The notes beneath the pieces were generated by a model. That model saw nothing but the letters and a program-made list of their open reading frames with translations. It was not told the DNA's origin and made no database searches. This document shows, piece after piece, positions 29,351 to 38,529 of a stretch of DNA of 60,392 nt; the first letter of the stretch is position 1; each line of letters starts with the position of its first letter. The position numbers and the translations under genes were made by a program. This DNA is from Bacteroidales bacterium. GTDB taxonomy: Bacteria > Bacteroidota > Bacteroidia > Bacteroidales > SM23-62. The stretch covers positions 1 through 60,392 of the forward strand of contig JADHVS010000003.1 of NCBI GenBank assembly GCA_016783865.1, written 5' to 3'.

Positions 29351-29905
29351 TCAGGAAACAGTAGTCACCTCATAGACTACTTCCATCCCCCGCTTTATTG
29401 CCTCTTCATTTACAGCAATGAGATGATGATAACGTGGTGGCAGCGATTTTTTCAGCCCCAGGATAACATTTTTAAGCTCCACCAATGGCTTTATCTTCAG
29501 AAAGCCCCCGAGCACAATCATATTAAAGGTCTTGGTGGTTGACATTTTGCTGGCCTCACTGGCTGCATCAATCCTGAATATGCTGATATCTTTACGCCCG
29601 GGATGCCTGGAAATGCCATTCCCATCATATAAAAGCAATCCTCCCTTTTTAACCATGGGTTCAAATTTATCGAGCGATTGCTGGTTCAGCAGAATGGCAG
29701 TGTCATATTCATTAAGGACCGGGGAAGAAACCCTTTCGTCGCTTATAATTACTGTTACATTGGCAGTCCCACCCCTCATCTCGGGTCCGTATGAAGGAAA
29801 CCAGCTTACCTCTTTCTCCTGCATTATACCCGAATAAGCCAAAATCTTACCCATTGAAAGAACACCCTGGCCACCAAATCCTGCAATAATAATTTCTTCT
29901 GTCAT
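29351..29905 (-). CDS. 2-oxoacid:ferredoxin oxidoreductase gamma subunit
   Basis: 184 residues. The gamma-domain motifs are IAGFGGQGVLSMGKILAYSG at the start and SWFPSYGPEMRGGTANVTVIIS. It is the last gene of a four-gene cluster (ferredoxin, alpha, beta, gamma) encoding a four-subunit oxidoreductase that turns a 2-oxoacid and CoA into acyl-CoA, CO2 and reduced ferredoxin. Subunit set and order match VOR/KOR enzymes rather than the single-chain pyruvate enzyme of many anaerobes. Confidence 0.92.
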   Translation of the reverse strand: MTEEIIIAGFGGQGVLSMGKILAYSGIMQEKEVSWFPSYGPEMRGGTANVTVIISDERVSSPVLNEYDTAILLNQQSLDKFEPMVKKGGLLLYDGNGISRHPGRKDISIFRIDAASEASKMSTTKTFNMIVLGGFLKIKPLVELKNVILGLKKSLPPRYHHLIAVNEEAIKRGMEVVYEVTTVS

Positions 29906-29917
29906 TATTTTTTGGTT

Positions 29918-30706
29918 TTATTTTTCTTTGTGGCTGACTAATTCCCCATCAACCTTAATATCTCCCAGGGGATAGTATGGAAACATGTTTTCTTCCATCC
30001 ATTTATTGGCCTGAACGGGTGTCATTTTCCAACCGGAATTGCAATTTGATACTACTTCAACAAATGATAATCCCTTCTTTAATGTCTGGTTTTCAAAGGC
30101 TTTCCTGATGGCTTTTTTGGTCCTTCTTACGTTTCCCGGCTTATGTACCGCCTGCCTTGTTACAAAGTAGGTTCCGGGTAGCTGGGCAACCAGTTCTGTC
30201 ATTTTTATAGGTGCTCCCATCGTTTTCACATCACGGCCATATGGAGAAGTTGAAGAAACCATTCCTGGCAAGGTTGTTGGCGCCATCTGTCCCCCGGTCA
30301 TCCCGTAGATCCCGTTGTTGATGAAAATGATGGTTATATTTTCACCCCTGTTGCAGGAATGGATAGTTTCGCTGGTACCAATTGCGGCCAGGTCCCCATC
30401 ACCCTGGTAGGTAAATACATATTTATCAGGCATGACCCGTTTTAGTCCTGTAGCCACTGCCGGAGCCCTTCCGTGAGGGGCCTGAAGCATATCAATATCC
30501 ATGAAATCATAAGCCAGCACAGAGCAGCCAACAGGTGCCACACCAATTACCTCCGATTGGATTCCCATTTCCTCGAAAACCTCCATGATCAGGCGGTGCG
30601 TAGTTCCATGGCCACACCCCGGGCAATAGGACAGTACCTTATCGGTAAGCAATGGGGTCTTTTTGTAAACAATGTTTTCTTCCTTAATGATATCATTCAG
30701 TTCCAT
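29918..30706 (-). CDS. 2-oxoacid:ferredoxin oxidoreductase beta subunit (TPP-binding)
   Basis: 262 residues. YCPGCGHGTTHRLI near residue 28 and the thiamine-diphosphate motif YQGDGDLAAIGTSETIHSCNRGENITIIFINNGIYGMTGGQ identify the TPP-binding subunit. It carries the catalytic cofactor and electron-transfer cysteines. It lies 12 bases before the gamma gene and two bases after alpha. Confidence 0.94.
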   Translation of the reverse strand: MELNDIIKEENIVYKKTPLLTDKVLSYCPGCGHGTTHRLIMEVFEEMGIQSEVIGVAPVGCSVLAYDFMDIDMLQAPHGRAPAVATGLKRVMPDKYVFTYQGDGDLAAIGTSETIHSCNRGENITIIFINNGIYGMTGGQMAPTTLPGMVSSTSPYGRDVKTMGAPIKMTELVAQLPGTYFVTRQAVHKPGNVRRTKKAIRKAFENQTLKKGLSFVEVVSNCNSGWKMTPVQANKWMEENMFPYYPLGDIKVDGELVSHKEK

Positions 30707-30708
30707 AA

Positions 30709-31776
30709 TTATTTGCTTAAATAGAATTTTTTCAGTGCTCCCAATACTTCATCCGGAGAATGGATCATTCCCCCATACCTTCCATAGTGTTCTACCCTGA
30801 CCTGTCCATTTACGGCAAGTCTTACATCTTCAACCATTTGTCCGGCATTCATCTCGACTGATAAAATACCTTTCAACTGGCCAAGCATATCCTGCAGAAC
30901 CTTTGTTGGATAGGGAAAAAGTGTGATAGGGCGGAGCAGTCCCAATTTGATGCCTTTATCCCTCGCCAGTTGAACTGCCTTCTGACTTATCCTGGCACTT
31001 GATCCATAGGCTACAATCAAGTACTCAGCATCATCGCATGAAATGGCTTCATACCTGACTTCAACTTCCATTTTCTTGTATTTCTCCTGAAGATCCTGAT
31101 TGTGTTTTTCCATACCAGCCGGATCCAGATCCAGTGAGGTAATTATATTTCTTTCCCTGTCAGGTGTTTTTCCAGTGGTCGCCCAGGATTGGTCAAACTC
31201 TGTAGCCCGGGGTATCTGTTTAAACAGTTCCACTTTTTCCATCATCTGCCCGATCAGTCCATCTGTTAACAGCAATACCGGATTTCTGTATTTGAAAGCC
31301 AGGTCAAATCCCAGCAGAACAAAATCTGACATTTCCTGGACCGATGCAGGGGCCAGTACGAGCAATCTGTAATCGCCGTGCCCCCCTCCTTTTGTAGCCT
31401 GAAAATAATCGGCCTGTGAGGGTTGAATGGTTCCCAGGCCAGGTCCCCCGCGAACCACGTTCACGATCACACAGGGAAGTTCAGCGCCGGCAATGTAGGA
31501 TAATGCCTCCTGGAAAAGGCTTATACCGGGGCTCGAAGAGGAAGTAATTACCTTGCGACCCGCACCGGCAGCACCAAAAACCATATTGATCGCAGCCAAC
31601 TCACTCTCTGCCTGCAAAACAACCATGCCAGTGCGCTCATGTGGCTTCTCAACCATCAGGTATTCCAGTACTTCCGATTGGGGGGTAATGGGATAGCCAA
31701 AGTAAGCGTCTGCCCCGGCACGAATGGCTGCCTCAGCCACCGCCTCATTCCCTTTCATTAACCGTAATTCCTTCAT
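30709..31776 (-). CDS. vorB: 2-oxoacid:ferredoxin oxidoreductase alpha subunit (VorB/KorA type)
   Basis: 355 residues. The pyrimidine-binding domain begins MKGNEAVAEAAIRAGADAYFGYPITPQSEVLEYL, and the rest follows the VorB/KorA pattern (VVRGGPGLGTIQPSQADYFQATKGGGHGDY). The length suits the branched-chain or 2-oxoglutarate subtype. Nearby aminotransferase and ADP-forming acyl-CoA synthetase genes favour amino-acid-derived 2-oxoacids as substrates, but specificity cannot be read from sequence. The symbol follows common Bacteroidales naming. Confidence 0.88.
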   Translation of the reverse strand: MKELRLMKGNEAVAEAAIRAGADAYFGYPITPQSEVLEYLMVEKPHERTGMVVLQAESELAAINMVFGAAGAGRKVITSSSSPGISLFQEALSYIAGAELPCVIVNVVRGGPGLGTIQPSQADYFQATKGGGHGDYRLLVLAPASVQEMSDFVLLGFDLAFKYRNPVLLLTDGLIGQMMEKVELFKQIPRATEFDQSWATTGKTPDRERNIITSLDLDPAGMEKHNQDLQEKYKKMEVEVRYEAISCDDAEYLIVAYGSSARISQKAVQLARDKGIKLGLLRPITLFPYPTKVLQDMLGQLKGILSVEMNAGQMVEDVRLAVNGQVRVEHYGRYGGMIHSPDEVLGALKKFYLSK

Positions 31777-31794
31777 TATAAGAATATTATTTTT

Positions 31795-32034
31795 TTACTT
31801 TTCTGCGGATTGAGTTTTTACCCGGTAAACAGTAATGACACCATCCGGACAAACGATGGCACAATTAATACAACCAGTACAGGCTTCAGGAATTTCCATA
31901 TAGGCAAAGTGGTAACCTTTACTATTTACTCTCTTTCCCATCATGATCACCTGGGTTGGACAGGCATCAACGCAGATTTCACATCCCTTACATTTTTCAA
32001 TATCTACTACAATTGCTCCAAGGGGTTTTGCCAT
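31795..32034 (-). CDS. Ferredoxin-type delta subunit of the 2-oxoacid oxidoreductase
   Basis: 79 residues with two 4Fe-4S motifs, CKGCEICVDACPTQV and CTGCINCAIVCPDGV. It passes electrons from the TPP centre to free ferredoxin. It is the first gene of the four-gene oxidoreductase operon, 18 bases before alpha. Confidence 0.93.
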   Translation of the reverse strand: MAKPLGAIVVDIEKCKGCEICVDACPTQVIMMGKRVNSKGYHFAYMEIPEACTGCINCAIVCPDGVITVYRVKTQSAEK

Positions 32035-32149
32035 TTTGAAATTTTTGATGAGAACAAAATAATTTTTAAAAATACTAAATCTTATGATTTAACCCGGAAG
32101 ATGCTGCATGATAAAAATCAGAAGCGGTACTGTTTTTTAGCACAAATAC

Positions 32150-33466
32150 TTATGAATGGTGTGCTTGAAACTTCTTCAATCTCTCCTCCAAAACACCAAA
32201 TTGATCTCTGCTTACCTGAGAAACACATGCCCTGAGACCCTCCTTTTTCTCACTTCCGGTTATTTCAAGAGATATGGCGCTAATGCCATAGTACAATAAT
32301 TTTTCAAGCAGCTCAGGGCCCGTAAATCCAGGATACGAAATGGTAAAATAAAATCCATCGCCGACAGGGACATCAACATCAAGGTCATAAACAATCTTAA
32401 AACCATATTTTATAAAGAGCGCCTTCATGATCTTTGCACGCTGTTCGTATTCTCTTACTTCTTCTACAATGTTGAATTTGCCATCGTTGGCTGCCTTCAG
32501 AATGGCAGTCACAGCGTACTGGGCTGAATGACTGGCACCGGCTGATAAGGCGTATAACGCACCAAAGATCATCGCATACCCAAACATGTCAGAAGAATAA
32601 TACCTGAGCAGATCAGGATATCTTCTGTAGAAAAGTTTTTCCGAAATGACCATTAAGCCAATCCGCTGTCCGGCATAGCTAAATGTTTTTGAACAGGAGA
32701 TCAGCAACAGGTAATTGTCTGTATACTTAGCTACGGTTGGTTGGAAGGGTGGCTCTCCGGGGACCGAAACGTCCCTCCTGAAATCCATTCCAAAATAGGC
32801 TAGGTCCTCAATTACGACGGCATCATAACGGGTGGCAAGGTCACCTATAATTTGCAGCTCTTCCTCTGTAAAGCAGATCCATGAAGGATTATTTGGATTG
32901 GAGTATAAGATGCTGGAGACTTTACCCGTATGCAGGTATTCCTCCATTTTTTTCCGCAGTTTTTTTCCTCTGTAATTATATACATCAAAAGTCCTGTAAC
33001 TATGCCCAAGTACATTACATTGCTGCTTTTGAACCGGGAATCCCGGATCGAGGAACAGGGTTCCCTCGCGTGTCTGGTCATCCCTGTTAACAACCATGAA
33101 TGCAGCCATGCTTCCCTGCATTGAGCCAACGGTGGCCAGGCATACGTTAGGATTGACATCAATATCCAGGAATAATTTGCTAAAACGGGCAATCTCATGT
33201 TTGAGTTCTGGTATCCCTTCAATATTAGCATAGACAGAGGCGACACCTCTTTTGATAGCCGCTATTTCGGCCTCTGTACCTACATCTGCAGGTTTTAATC
33301 CAGGCACACCCATCTCCATCCGGATATATTTTTCACCCGTTGCTTTTTCAATATCATTTACAAGCTTTACTATCTCACGGATCTTAGCTCTTCCGATATC
33401 AGGTAAATGATGATCCTTGATTAATTTTCTGACGGTCTCAAAATGTACAGGGGTATCTTTTGCCAT
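32150..33466 (-). CDS. Class I/II PLP-dependent aminotransferase
   Basis: 438 residues of fold type I. SNPNNPSW and the PLP-lysine segment LISCSKTFSYAGQRIGLMV are visible; the lysine in CSKTF should hold the cofactor. Substrate is unknown. The downstream 2-oxoacid oxidoreductase (115 bases away, same strand) and upstream acyl-CoA synthetase suggest it removes the amino group from an amino acid to be fermented. Heptad repeats lie just before its start. Confidence 0.88.
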   Translation of the reverse strand: MAKDTPVHFETVRKLIKDHHLPDIGRAKIREIVKLVNDIEKATGEKYIRMEMGVPGLKPADVGTEAEIAAIKRGVASVYANIEGIPELKHEIARFSKLFLDIDVNPNVCLATVGSMQGSMAAFMVVNRDDQTREGTLFLDPGFPVQKQQCNVLGHSYRTFDVYNYRGKKLRKKMEEYLHTGKVSSILYSNPNNPSWICFTEEELQIIGDLATRYDAVVIEDLAYFGMDFRRDVSVPGEPPFQPTVAKYTDNYLLLISCSKTFSYAGQRIGLMVISEKLFYRRYPDLLRYYSSDMFGYAMIFGALYALSAGASHSAQYAVTAILKAANDGKFNIVEEVREYEQRAKIMKALFIKYGFKIVYDLDVDVPVGDGFYFTISYPGFTGPELLEKLLYYGISAISLEITGSEKKEGLRACVSQVSRDQFGVLEERLKKFQAHHS

Positions 33467-33480
33467 GGTAGATAAATTAG

Positions 33481-33508
33481 TGAATCGTGAATCGTGAATC
33501 GTGAATCG
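33481..33508. repeat. Heptad array TGAATCG x4
   Basis: Four exact TGAATCG units upstream of the aminotransferase. They are the reverse complement of the CGATTCA/CGACTCA units at 33616-33643, so the two arrays could pair across the 107-base spacer. Confidence 0.9.
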
Positions 33509-33556
33509 GGTGTATGTGCGAGGGAAATGTGCATGATTTAACTATAATTATGAAAA

Positions 33557-33584
33557 TTCTGACTTCTGACTTCTGAATTCTGAC
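33557..33584. repeat. Heptad array TTCTGAC/TTCTGAA x4
   Basis: Units TTCTGAC, TTCTGAC, TTCTGAA, TTCTGAC lie between two inverted heptad arrays of a different sequence. The same heptad occurs near 12498-12511 and 12590-12602. Confidence 0.88.
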
Positions 33585-33615
33585 TTCACCTCCCGATCCT
33601 CAACTCCCAAACCCT

Positions 33616-33643
33616 CGACTCACGATTCACGACTCACGACTCA
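33616..33643. repeat. Heptad array CGACTCA/CGATTCA x4, containing a stop codon
   Basis: Units CGACTCA, CGATTCA, CGACTCA, CGACTCA. The TGA stop of the acyl-CoA synthetase gene (33634-33636 read on the minus strand) is in the third unit, and its last residues E-S are encoded within the fourth. Confidence 0.9.
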
Positions 33644-35694
33644 CCGATCTTAATCCTGGCATCAACAGCCCAAATCCCATCCTTAGAACCTATCAATGGA
33701 TTCAGGTCCATCTCTTCTATTTCCGGACAGGCTGTTGCCAGGGCCGACAGTTTCACCAATATCCCGGCAAACCGGGTTTCGTTTACCGGATCCTGTCCCC
33801 TTACACCTTTTAGCATCTCGCTTCCCCTTAATCGCCTTATCATGTCATGAGCAACATCCATAGTAAGGGGGGCCAATTCTGAGGAGACATCTTTCATCAC
33901 TTCAACAAAAATACCTCCCAGTCCACAAAAAACCAGAGTGCCAAATTTTGGTTCCCGCTTCAGCCCTGCAAACAGTTCCAATCCTCTCAGCATGGGCTGT
34001 ATCAAAACACTGGTCACTTCCGGCAGTTGTATCATACGCCGGAATTCCCTGACTACCTCATCCCCGGAATGAATCCCCAGAACAACTCCACCGATATCTG
34101 TCTTATGGATGGGCCCGATCACCTTCATAACAACAGGAAATCCCATCTGTTCTGACTGAGCAACTGCCTCATTTTCATCCTTTACATAGCACTCAGTTAT
34201 CCTTGGTATGTTCGCAGAATCGAGAAGCTGTCCAACCTGATCCGGTGATAAAAAACCTTCCTTCGCATCGTTTATTACAGAGTCTATCCTGTTATGATCA
34301 ACATCAGGAAGAATGATCTGATCAGTTACAGGTGAAGGTGTTAATATAATCCTTGACAATGCCCTGCCCAGGGCCACTTCATCTGGAAAATTAATCTGTC
34401 CCCTGCCCAAAAATTCAGCTATCTCTTCACGGGCGTTAATGACAGATGGCAGTACCGGGAAAATGGGTTTCCTGCATGTTTTCATCTTGTTGTAAATGAC
34501 TTCATACACTTCATTCACGGGGAATAAACCAGGACTGCCAAAGATGACCACCATTGCATCTATTTCATGAAAGTATCGGTCACAATAATCAATTATCTCT
34601 CTTAGTTGATCTGCTGTTCCTGTGGCCAGAAAATCAATTGGATTAGCAACTGAAGATCCGGGGTGCAGTTTTTCTAACAGTTCTTCTTTCTCCGGTGAAT
34701 CAATCCGGGGTACAACTAAACCAGCTTCGGAGAGTGTATCGGTTAGCATCACTGCAGGCCCCCCGGCATGTGTAATGATAGCCAGGTTTTTCCCGGTCAA
34801 TGGTTTATGCATAAAGACGCAAGCAACTGTGGTTAATTCCTCCCTTGAATAGCATCGAACAATACCTGCCTTTCTGAGAAGTGCATCTACCGCTGTATCC
34901 GAACTTGCCAGGGCCCCGGTATGAGAAGAAGCTGCCCTGCTACCCGCCTCCGATGTACCTGCTTTAATAGCTGCAATCCGACACCCTTTCCGGATAAGTG
35001 AAGAAGCATGCTTCAAAAGCAAATCCGGTTTGTCGATATTTTCAATGTATAATAGTTTCACCCTGGAACTAACAGCCGGATCAAAGGTTTCGTCGAGGTG
35101 TTGCAAAACCTCTTCAACCCCGACCTGAGCGCTGTTACCGACCGAATAAACACTGGAAAATTTAAGACCATTTGGTATCCCCGCCTCCATAATGAATACG
35201 GCTGTTCCACCTGAGCCTGAAATAAAATCACATCCCCGGGCATCCAATACAGGAATGGGAGTTGTGAAAACTCCCTGATAGTTCTGGTTCAATACACCAA
35301 TACAGTTTGGTCCGATCAGAGAGCCTCCTGCTTTTTCAACGATACCTGCGATGGCCTCCTCCATTTTTGCTCCTTCCTCGCCCTCCTCTGCGAAACCTGC
35401 AGACAGGATAATAAATCCTTTTGTTCCTTTATGCTCGGCCAGGAATAGTATGGTGTCCTCACAATATTTTGCAGCAATGGCCAGAATAGCCAGGTCAGTT
35501 TGAGGCAGATCAGCCATATCTGAATAGGAACGGATGCCCTGAACACTGGTTTCCTTTGGATTAATTACAGCCAAATTACCCTTGAAAGTCCCGTTGATTA
35601 AATTATAGAGGACCTTCCCCCCCGCTTTTTGCAGGTTATTTGATCCCCCTACAACAACAATACTTTTTGGGCTAACTAGTTCTCTTACAAGCAT
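33634..35694 (-). CDS. ADP-forming acyl-CoA synthetase (fused alpha-beta)
   Basis: 686 residues. It converts an acyl-CoA, ADP and phosphate to the free acid, CoA and ATP. Residues 1-130 are a CoA-binding domain (SIVVVGGSNNLQKAGGKVLYNLI). A ligase-CoA region follows with ISGSGGTAVFIMEAG and the phospho-histidine segment AASSHTGALASSDTAVDALLRKAG. An ATP-grasp domain fills about 470-686 (GFPVVMKVIGPIHKTDIGGVVLGI, FCGLGGIFVEVMKDV). With the neighbouring aminotransferase and 2-oxoacid oxidoreductase it completes an amino-acid fermentation route with substrate-level phosphorylation. The last codons and stop lie in a heptad array. Confidence 0.93.
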   Translation of the reverse strand: MLVRELVSPKSIVVVGGSNNLQKAGGKVLYNLINGTFKGNLAVINPKETSVQGIRSYSDMADLPQTDLAILAIAAKYCEDTILFLAEHKGTKGFIILSAGFAEEGEEGAKMEEAIAGIVEKAGGSLIGPNCIGVLNQNYQGVFTTPIPVLDARGCDFISGSGGTAVFIMEAGIPNGLKFSSVYSVGNSAQVGVEEVLQHLDETFDPAVSSRVKLLYIENIDKPDLLLKHASSLIRKGCRIAAIKAGTSEAGSRAASSHTGALASSDTAVDALLRKAGIVRCYSREELTTVACVFMHKPLTGKNLAIITHAGGPAVMLTDTLSEAGLVVPRIDSPEKEELLEKLHPGSSVANPIDFLATGTADQLREIIDYCDRYFHEIDAMVVIFGSPGLFPVNEVYEVIYNKMKTCRKPIFPVLPSVINAREEIAEFLGRGQINFPDEVALGRALSRIILTPSPVTDQIILPDVDHNRIDSVINDAKEGFLSPDQVGQLLDSANIPRITECYVKDENEAVAQSEQMGFPVVMKVIGPIHKTDIGGVVLGIHSGDEVVREFRRMIQLPEVTSVLIQPMLRGLELFAGLKREPKFGTLVFCGLGGIFVEVMKDVSSELAPLTMDVAHDMIRRLRGSEMLKGVRGQDPVNETRFAGILVKLSALATACPEIEEMDLNPLIGSKDGIWAVDARIKIGES

Positions 35695-35840
35695 TTGAGT
35701 TATTATTGCTCAATAAACAAATTTAAAAAAAGCTACACTGAATAAAGCTGATAGTTGTCATTTTATACATATTTTATTAAACATGTGTTTTTATATCATC
35801 AGGCATCCATTAAATTTACACCATAATTATCTATAACGGT

Positions 35841-37988
35841 ATGAAAATGGAAAGGTTAATAAGGGCGTTGGCGATTTTATTCCTATTGATGCCTGTATCG
35901 GTTAATGCGCAGCATATCTCACAAATTTTTGAGGATATCATCATAAGGGTGAATACCAATACCTATTCCATTCAGGAGCATCACCTTTTGCAAAACAATA
36001 TTGATTACCTGTACTTCAATTATGATATCCCTGATGAAGTGTGTGAAGTGCTCCTCTATCCTTCAGCTGATAATGAGATCAAACACATCGATTTATTACA
36101 ATCGGGTGATTTTTCGATGATTGATTCTATAATGCTCATAAATGATGCTTTCTACAGGTTTAAAGTTGAATTTAAAAACCTTAACAAATCCCGGTTCCTG
36201 AAATTCCTGTTTAATATCAGTGATACAGGTTCGGCAAATCCGAAATTAATTGAGCTGAACCTTTTTCCGGTAACCTCAACCAGGGTAAATCTTACAACGC
36301 TGAACGATGTTTTGTTTATTGGAGAGGGAAAAGTATTTGAATTGATTACCAATAATATCGACAATGTCAATTTCATTCCAGATTGGCAGGATAGTGATGG
36401 AATGAGTTACCGGATATCCAAGACTTTTAACCAGTTACAGCTCCATGTTTTGCCAAATACACTGGGAAGGAAAACCATCCGGTTACAATTATCCACCTTC
36501 CAGCCTTCCTTAAATGACCTGGGCGACCCAGTATATATGCTTCCTCCGATTGAATATACATTTAACATCGAACGGAGCCGGCTTGAGTTTCTTAACATCG
36601 ATATAAGGGAAGTAACCATGGATGATTCTACCCGGCGTCAGGGAACAGAAATCCAAATGGACAATTCACGACTGCTTAATATAGGTAAAACTTACCGGGT
36701 AGAAAACCAGGAGCAACCCGGAGGCACTCTTATTGCTGAGATTTTTACCAGGAATTCTCTCACAAATAATCGTGTCCTGTGCTGGTTAAGGGTCTATAAT
36801 TATCATCGTGAGTCGGAAGGGTATTTATATATTAAGGATGGTGACCAGGCCATGTTTATTACCAATATAAACATCACACCAAAGACAAGTATCGAACAAA
36901 TCAGCATTCTGAGAGATGGCAGTTGGTCTCAAAACCTTTCAGTATATCCCGGTGAGACGATTGACCTGAAAATTGAAGGATTAGCCCTCCACAAAGCAGA
37001 TTTTGCATTTGAGGAACTCGAGGAAGTATCTGCCGATTCTGTGATACGGTCAGAAACTGTCGCAAATTTTACCTGCCATGTCCCGATGGGGATTTCAAAA
37101 AGGATTTTGAATTTATATAACCATGGAACCAATACTGGTCATTCTCTCTCTTTAAGGGAATACCAGAAACCCAGGCCGTTCGATTTTTATAAGATAAACT
37201 TCGACGGCAACCAGCGCCGCATAAGTGACCTTCAGGGAACCATTCTTGTAGATAAAACCATTCAGGATATCATCTTTTACAGTGATAAAAATATCATCGA
37301 TTCGAAAGACATGCTTTATGGTAAACAATACCTGAATATGGATATCACCGTTACAGACAGAAAAAACGAGTTGATTGAATTGAAATCCATCGACGGCATT
37401 GTAATTTGCCCTGGCACCAGTTCTCCCAGGGCAGAGTATTATCCTGATAAGGATTGTAACCTGGAATATTTCAACCTGAACAGGTATTTGAGAAAGCAAA
37501 CTTATGGTCTCGATATCTGGTCAACCATTAACATCAAGCTAAGCCATGACAAGGATAAATACGGTGGTGAGGGATTTACGAGGGAATTCGACCTGGTTCT
37601 GCAGAAAAGATATAGTTTTGACATAGAGGTGTCATTCCCGGCAGGTTTAATAACCGTTTCGAAACCGGATGAAGACGCTTTAGACGAACGATTTGGGCAG
37701 TTATCGGGTATCAGCATCGCCGCGATTGCCCAGTTTACCTTTTACCATCCTGAAAAGATTAACACACCAAGACCATATAAAGCAGGTGCCGGTTTCCTGG
37801 CCCTGAATTCATTCAATTTCAGTGACAACAATGATAACAGGGATATTGGCCTGGTGATTCTTGGGTCACTGTATCCTACCACTAAAGATGTGAAGCTAAC
37901 ATTCCCACTCTACTTCGGGGGAGGTTACCTGTTGAAAGGACAAAAGTTCTTCTTCCTGCTCGGACCGGGGATCAGGATAAGGCTCTAA
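35841..37988 (+). CDS. Large secreted protein of unknown function
   Basis: 715 residues with a signal peptide of about 24 residues (LAILFLLMPVSVNA). No family was recognised. The body looks beta-rich with many short polar strands. The last 100 residues (QFTFYHPEKINTPRPYKAGAGFLALNSFNF, then FPLYFGGGYLLKGQKFFFLLGPGIRIRL) alternate polar and hydrophobic residues as in an outer-membrane beta-barrel end, so outer-membrane location is plausible. A stand-alone receiver gene follows 69 bases later. Confidence 0.75.
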   Translation: MKMERLIRALAILFLLMPVSVNAQHISQIFEDIIIRVNTNTYSIQEHHLLQNNIDYLYFNYDIPDEVCEVLLYPSADNEIKHIDLLQSGDFSMIDSIMLINDAFYRFKVEFKNLNKSRFLKFLFNISDTGSANPKLIELNLFPVTSTRVNLTTLNDVLFIGEGKVFELITNNIDNVNFIPDWQDSDGMSYRISKTFNQLQLHVLPNTLGRKTIRLQLSTFQPSLNDLGDPVYMLPPIEYTFNIERSRLEFLNIDIREVTMDDSTRRQGTEIQMDNSRLLNIGKTYRVENQEQPGGTLIAEIFTRNSLTNNRVLCWLRVYNYHRESEGYLYIKDGDQAMFITNINITPKTSIEQISILRDGSWSQNLSVYPGETIDLKIEGLALHKADFAFEELEEVSADSVIRSETVANFTCHVPMGISKRILNLYNHGTNTGHSLSLREYQKPRPFDFYKINFDGNQRRISDLQGTILVDKTIQDIIFYSDKNIIDSKDMLYGKQYLNMDITVTDRKNELIELKSIDGIVICPGTSSPRAEYYPDKDCNLEYFNLNRYLRKQTYGLDIWSTINIKLSHDKDKYGGEGFTREFDLVLQKRYSFDIEVSFPAGLITVSKPDEDALDERFGQLSGISIAAIAQFTFYHPEKINTPRPYKAGAGFLALNSFNFSDNNDNRDIGLVILGSLYPTTKDVKLTFPLYFGGGYLLKGQKFFFLLGPGIRIRL

Positions 37989-38057
37989 GAAAAGTCAGGT
38001 AATCAAAAGAATAAAGGAGTTGGATGAATAATTTACTGAATTTATGACCATTCAGGT

Positions 38058-38444
38058 ATGACCACAAAAAAAATCCTTATCATTGATGATGATCCGGACA
38101 TAACAAGGTCCCTTCAGGTTACTTTAGAAGATGCCAGTTACGAGGTTCACACTGCCAACAATGTCACAGATGGTCTTGAAAAACTGAAAACCGTTTTTCC
38201 GGATTTATTAATTCTGGATGTGATGATGGAATCCACTTTTGAGGGTCATTCATTTGCAATCAGGATTAAGAAAGAACCTGAGTATATAAATATGCCGATC
38301 CTTGTGATAACAGGGATAATGAACCAGCTTGGAATCGATTTCAAAGATGCATTTGATGATTACATGGCGATGCCTTTGGTCTTTTATTTAGACAAACCCG
38401 TTGATCCTGAAGAATTATTAATAAGGGTGGCAAAATTGATCTAG
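38058..38444 (+). CDS. Stand-alone response-regulator receiver protein (paralogue 1)
   Basis: 128 residues, a receiver domain only. The acidic pair is in IIDDDPD, the phospho-acceptor is D54 in LLILDVMM, and the conserved lysine is K113 in LDKPVD. There is no output domain. It is 71/128 identical by hand count, without gaps, to the receiver at 44405-44791. The cognate kinase may be the histidine kinase at 42651. Confidence 0.93.
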   Translation: MTTKKILIIDDDPDITRSLQVTLEDASYEVHTANNVTDGLEKLKTVFPDLLILDVMMESTFEGHSFAIRIKKEPEYINMPILVITGIMNQLGIDFKDAFDDYMAMPLVFYLDKPVDPEELLIRVAKLI

Positions 38445-38529
38445 AAAGGATGCTCTAAATGAAAATACAATCAAGAAGAGATTTTATAAAGTCCTTAATC
38501 CTTTAGACTGCACTGTTGACAAAATTATA

